A DNA stretch of 64,000 nt. It comes from Theocolax elegans (lineage: Eukaryota; Arthropoda; Insecta; Hymenoptera; Cerocephalidae). How positions within the stretch are numbered: position 1 is the stretch's first letter; each line of letters begins with the position of its first letter. Shown piece after piece: positions 58,901-64,000 of this stretch. The DNA lies in NCBI GenBank assembly GCA_026168455.1, contig CM047426.1, positions 4,023,501 through 4,087,500 of the forward strand, written 5' to 3'. A program made the translations under genes and the position numbers. Under the pieces are notes generated by a model that saw only the letters and a list, made by a program, of their open reading frames with translations, was not told where the DNA came from and did not search any database.

Positions 58901-61900
58901 ACAATTATTTATAAATATACATATATAACCGATTATAAAAAAAATAAAGCCAAACATTTAATTAAATTAATAAACAGAAAAAATATTTATGTAAAAATTC
59001 ACGAACAGCATTTTCCAACAAAATTTTTTAAACGTTTTGATACAATAAGAATTTTAACACGATGTTATTCATATATATACGTATAGATCTATCTTTAATA
59101 ATTTTTTTTTATTTAAGATGTTTGATAATAAAAAAATTATTATGGAAAGTCAATCAAATCTGAAGTATGGAAGAGGGCATATATATGTACATCGGAAGGT
59201 GATAATCAATAACATAATAATTTTGCAAAGAGCGAACTTTCATTGCGCTAAGTGACAACTACTCGAAAGTTGATTAACTCGAGTATACACTCTCGATGTA
59301 CCTTTTTTCAACTTCTTCTTCTTCTCTTTTCAAAGAGAAAATTAATTTTTTTTTCTCTCTTTTTTTATAATTTAACCGTGAACCACTTGGACGGAGATAA
59401 ATGTGTGATTGAAATTTAGTAATAAATTCACGAAATAAAAAAATTGGGTATTGAAGAATTCACAGATAAATAATTATAATTTTTTTTTAGATTCATTATG
59501 AACTACAGTATGTGATTTTATTAGTAATACAAAATGATATATTTTAAAAATATATAGAATAAAATTTATAATTTGTAAAAGAATATTTATTTTTTTATTT
59601 ATTATAAATTCTATAGAAATTTTGGTAATCAGTTTGCGATATTATTTCTGATACAGAATGATAAAATCCAATAAAAATATTAAAAATTTTAAAAGAAGAA
59701 AAATAATATAATTTTTTACTAGAATATTTATTTAATATTCATTATCAATTATAAAGTAAATTTTTGGATTTTATGTCAATCTCTCATTTTTATTATTATA
59801 AGTAAATATTTCACCATTAATTAGCCAGTTTATAGTGAAAAACTAAATTTTAAAAAATTAAGATTTTCTCTACGACAGTTGATAATTTTGAAGGCAACAA
59901 TTTTCTTGTATTTAAACCTTCTTATTATTTAAATGTAATTAAAGTTTGATTACGTGTGTAGATTTTTCGTGATGCAATGTATACAGCTAGAAATTTTAGT
60001 GACCTCCACGAAACTAGAAAAAAAAAATTACGAAGGTCGAGTGCCTGTAAGTACAGGAAGTAAATTTTTCTATACGGACCCGATCGATCTTTAGGAACAA
60101 ACACAATTATCGTAAGCAAATAATTAATATTAACTATCAAATAAATTTTTTTTTTTTTTCGAAATAAATTAATCTCAATGTTGCAAAATGTGCTCCTCTC
60201 GCGAAATTTATTGCACCAACGTTATTATTTTTTTTTATTCGAACATTGCGAGATGAGTGTGTATATATTAATGAGTGACCGAGTTATAGTAAAAAAATAA
60301 TTCGAGCTAATCATACATATCAAAAAAACTTTTTTTCTCTTTTTAGAAAGCGATAAGGACAAAAAAGGGTGAATGAAAAAAAAGGTATATATACGTATAT
60401 ACCTTTATACATTTGCATTTGGTACACAGTGCACGTACGATTTCGAGGCTAATGCAACGTTCAATCGCATCGCGTTGCATATGATACCTCTTTTTTTTTT
60501 AAGTGCCGTGCGTCAATCTCGATGTATTTATTTCTTTTTTCATTTATCTGCGCTCGATTTTGTTGAATTCCGATGGATTGTATTGGAATTCGTATTCTTT
60601 TGTTTATTTATTTTATTAGCTTGCGCGACGATTTTATCGAATTTTTGTTAATTTAATATTTTTTATATAAAGTATGTGACGGTGGATTTTTATAATTAAA
60701 CAAAAATAACTTTGTATGTAGAATTTTCTAATAGAATTGTAAAGAGCGGCATGGTTCAATGTTTTAATACAGAAAAAAAAGTTAATAAATTTTTAAAATC
60801 TGACACAGTTCTTTTCTGTAAAAAGTCTTCCATATAATTATATATAGTTATTTTTATTAATGTCAGACGGAGATGACAATTTTTAAAATTATAAAAAATT
60901 GTTTAAATCATACATTTTTATGTATAATTACTATAACGTTATGGAAAAATTGAGAGAAAAATCTATTAAATACTAATCTTTTTAATATTAGATAAAACCT
61001 AAATTAAATTGATATAAATAAATTTCCGACTAAAAAATAATTTGCGGGTATAATTTATTTAATTTAAATAAATAAAATAAACAAAAATCTAACTACAAAA
61101 TTATTTATAAATATTATAAATTTTTAGGTTAATTTTCACCAAAAATCTGATACAATAATTTTAATTTTTTTTCATAGATTTCTGTAAAATCTTCGTAACA
61201 ATTAAAATAGTAAATATTAAAAAATTTATAATTATTACTTTATATGTAAATGTATGTACGTAATTTAAATAAAAGAAATCCCAACAGCTTTGTACAAGAT
61301 TCATCCCTTATATATAGATTTCCATTTATTACAATTTAATTTTTCTTTTTCTCTCTCGAACTTTGTAATTCATTTCTTATACCTATAATTCCGTTTTATA
61401 AATTAAATCAAAGTATACAATCTCGTCTTAAGAGAAATGTCTTATTAAAAAAGTGGAATATACATAAAAACCGTTTTAATAAAACAGAACGAGAAATTGA
61501 ATTTATAACTTTTTTTTACTGAAAACGCCACTTGATTATTCGTTAGATGCAAAATAAAATTATTTAATAAATATAGATAAAAATGAAAAGGAACAGGAAA
61601 TTTCATTAGTTTATAAGATTTATTAAAATTAAATAAATAGGATGAATTAATATCATTAATAATGAAGAATAATTAATAAAATTAATTTATTATCAATTAA
61701 TATAAATAAAAAATTTGATTTGTACTTTTTTCTTAATTAAATTGGTTATCGATTGATACTTTAATTGATGTAACACATAAATTTTTTATGCATGATTTTG
61801 TATACTTTATACATTATATTACGTATGCAGAATCTGTGTAACTCTGGAAATAAAAAAATAAATAAATTAAATAATTAGTTATTTAATGGTAAATGTATAT

Positions 61901-64000
61901 TCTTTTATATCAAAAACAATGTATTTCGATTTTTCATTTTTTTCTTAATTTAACAAATTATTAAACAATCTAATAGTATAATTTAGTAAACGAATCTTAA
62001 ATATTATTTTTGATAAATAAGCAGTTTATGAATTATTTATTTTTAAATTGTTTAAATAATCAAATTGTGAGTGATTATAATTTTTCCAAATAATTATACA
62101 ATTTGAATTGTATTTCTTTTATAATTTAATTAATAACTAAAAAAAATTTTAATATTTTAAATGTCATTTATTTATTACGCACAAATAAATAAAAATAATT
62201 TCTGAATCAATTAAAACTGTAATTTTTCCTTAGCCACATAAATATATAAATAATCTAATTACCAAAATAAAAATAAGATTATTGTATTTTAATTTTAAAA
62301 AAATAAATAATAAATTTGTTACACATATAAATATTTAAATAAAAAAACTGATTTATTAAATAAATAACTATCCACTTACGTACACACATTACCGACAACT
62401 TTCACCAAAAAATTGTTCTATACACGATTTATATATCGACGTACAAATACGCGATCATCGAAAATCGATAAGACTCCTCAAACACCATTAGCATCATCGC
62501 TAAACGCCTAGGTTATTAGCCATTGTGTACTCAAACATATATACACTGTAAAAAAAATTTTTTTTTTTTTTTGGAATTTCTAGAGAACGATCCATTAACA
62601 TTATCCAAACAACGCGTGCTGTACTTTCTCATCGACTATTATTCCCGATTTCTATGTTATATATTCAATGTCAAGTGTTGTGTGCGGAGAAGAAGACAAA
62701 AAGAAAAAGGAGCACGTAATTGTTATACACGTAATCGCGATTCATTGAGATTCCTCGGGTATATTAAATCGTGAACGAGAAAACCTGGCGCGTAAGGTTA
62801 GGGTGAAAGTTTTTTGTTCGTAAGGTCAAAGCGATTTTTTTTTTTTTTTCAATTTTGTGTATAAGTAATTGTTTCGGATGCATTAGCGGTAGTGAGAATT
62901 TATTAATTTACGATGGATGGATGTATATAATCTTGTGATTTATTCAAGTATAAATTTTTTATCTTATATATGTACATATATATGTATAGATATGTTCGAA
63001 TGGTTTAACGAACAGAGAGAGAGACAGAGAAGAAAAAATTAAGAAGGTCTCAAGATTTGTAGTACACGAATGCGTAGATGTAAATATCGTGTTGTATGTA
63101 AATTTTTTTTGTTTTCATTGTTCGGTCAGGTGTATGGGTTATAAAAATTACTGGAAAGGAGGTATTTAACATGTATTTTTATTACAAAGATTACATGGAT
63201 CTAACATAATTTTAAAATTGTTAATTTAAAAAAAAATGATTAATTAGGCAATTAAAAGAATCATAAACAATATTTTATTAATTTTATTTAAAAATTAATT
63301 TTTTCTTCAACCTCTTCATCGCTAAATGCTAAAATTAAATACTATATTATAAATTATTGTTAAACTCTAATAATTAAAAAAAATAATCAAAGATGTAATA
63401 AATTTTTGGTACTAAATTAGTTTTATACGTGTGTCGAACATTATACGAAAAAAACATAAATTTAAAATAAAGGACAATGTTAAATTAGTAAAGATAATGA
63501 GAAATAAAAATAATTGTAAAAACAATAATTTTTTGTAAATGATAATGTTTGATACTTTTAAAGGACTAGAAAATGTAATGTAATAATCTATAATATTATA
63601 CGCGTGTTTCTATTAGTTTTCTGTTTGATCAACGTAATTATTTATTAAAGTTAGATTAATTCAAATAAATATTTAAGTTAATTAAAATTATTTTAATGAA
63701 CAATCATGGCTGTTTCTTTCAATGAAATTTAGAAAGTTTTTTAAGAATTTTTTCTGTTATCGTTGACCGTATTAAGTGTATACATTTTTTTTATTTTTTA
63801 ATTACGTTTATAATTATAGAGATATACTAAAAATATATGATAAATTTAGTATATTTTATCGAAAAATATTTTGTAAAAATGTGTAATAATTTTTTTTTTA
63901 TATTTCTACTACATTCCAGTAATATTAACAAAATATAATAATTTTCTTTATAAAAAAAATATTCTCTGTACGCAATATAAAGCATAAATATGTTACCATT
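55945..64000. other. Intron 2 (at least 8 kb), no further exon recognised
   Basis: From the GTAAGT donor to the window end the sequence is AT-rich. No phase-1-compatible exon with domains was found, so the next exon probably lies outside. Less AT-rich patches occur at 57,180-57,470, 58,070-58,140, 59,940-60,090, 60,370-60,610 and 62,380-62,780. They contain open frames on plus (57,154-57,468; 60,373-60,651; 62,523-62,774) without acceptor/donor pairs or recognisable domains. GAGA-type sequence lies at about 63,015. Confidence 0.45.

Noticed and set aside
60373..60651. Hydrophobic 92-codon ORF considered as a transmembrane exon
   Set aside because: No splice sites, no recognisable membrane-protein family motif, and residue bias matches a T-rich strand.
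1..64000. CRISPR array, operons, tRNA or rRNA genes
   Set aside because: The 15 bp array has no spacers. No cloverleaf with a GGTTCRANNCC arm or rRNA-like conserved stretch was seen. The window is eukaryotic nuclear DNA.

Overview
The window reads as nuclear DNA of an insect. It is very AT-rich, spliceosomal introns are visible, non-LTR retrotransposon tails and TTAA-flanked MITEs are common, and short CpG-bearing islands sit in an AT background. A hymenopteran such as a parasitoid wasp would fit, but nothing here proves the order. No prokaryotic organisation, tRNA, rRNA or CRISPR array was recognised.

Layout. Positions 1-53,100 are gene-poor and consist of AT-rich DNA packed with repeats. 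These include (a) a family of about 300-335 bp elements ending in GGGGATGT next to TTAA (1, 1.8, 2.3, 10.7, 26.8, 29.9, 41.3, 42.2, 45.6 kb); (b) several long foldback (hairpin) elements (3.5, 9.3, 16.7, 26.2, 35.7, 36.8, 37.0, 50.1 kb); (c) a piggyBac-like MITE (26.06 kb); (d) a decayed non-LTR reverse transcriptase (4.8-6.2 kb) and a second LINE tail (12.5 kb); (e) a decayed gag/DIRS-like coding relic (28.4-29.9 kb); (f) an LTR-like 130 bp element with a 4 bp target duplication (52.5 kb). Large tandem duplications occupy 22.8-24.9, 37.5-40.9 and 42.6-47.5 kb.

The most striking object is a 1,335 bp array of 89 identical copies of a 15 bp unit (38,461-39,795). It lies at the end of one arm of a segmental duplication. 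The sister arm carries only about 1.5 units at the same site, so the unexpanded state is preserved nearby. A second unusual pattern is a family of units of about 168 bp (22.2-22.6 and 31.3-31.8 kb) that share a near-invariant ATTCAAATTTCCCGCG box.

The only gene start I can support lies at the right. It has a CpG-rich leader exon (about 53,215-53,458, strong donor AAAG|GTGAGT), a 2.2 kb intron, and a coding exon (55,686-55,944, + strand). The exon encodes a signal peptide and a hydrophilic, N-glycosylation-rich N-terminus, and ends at a phase-1 GTAAGT donor. The rest of the gene must lie beyond an intron of at least 8 kb, probably outside the window. The protein family is not recognised.
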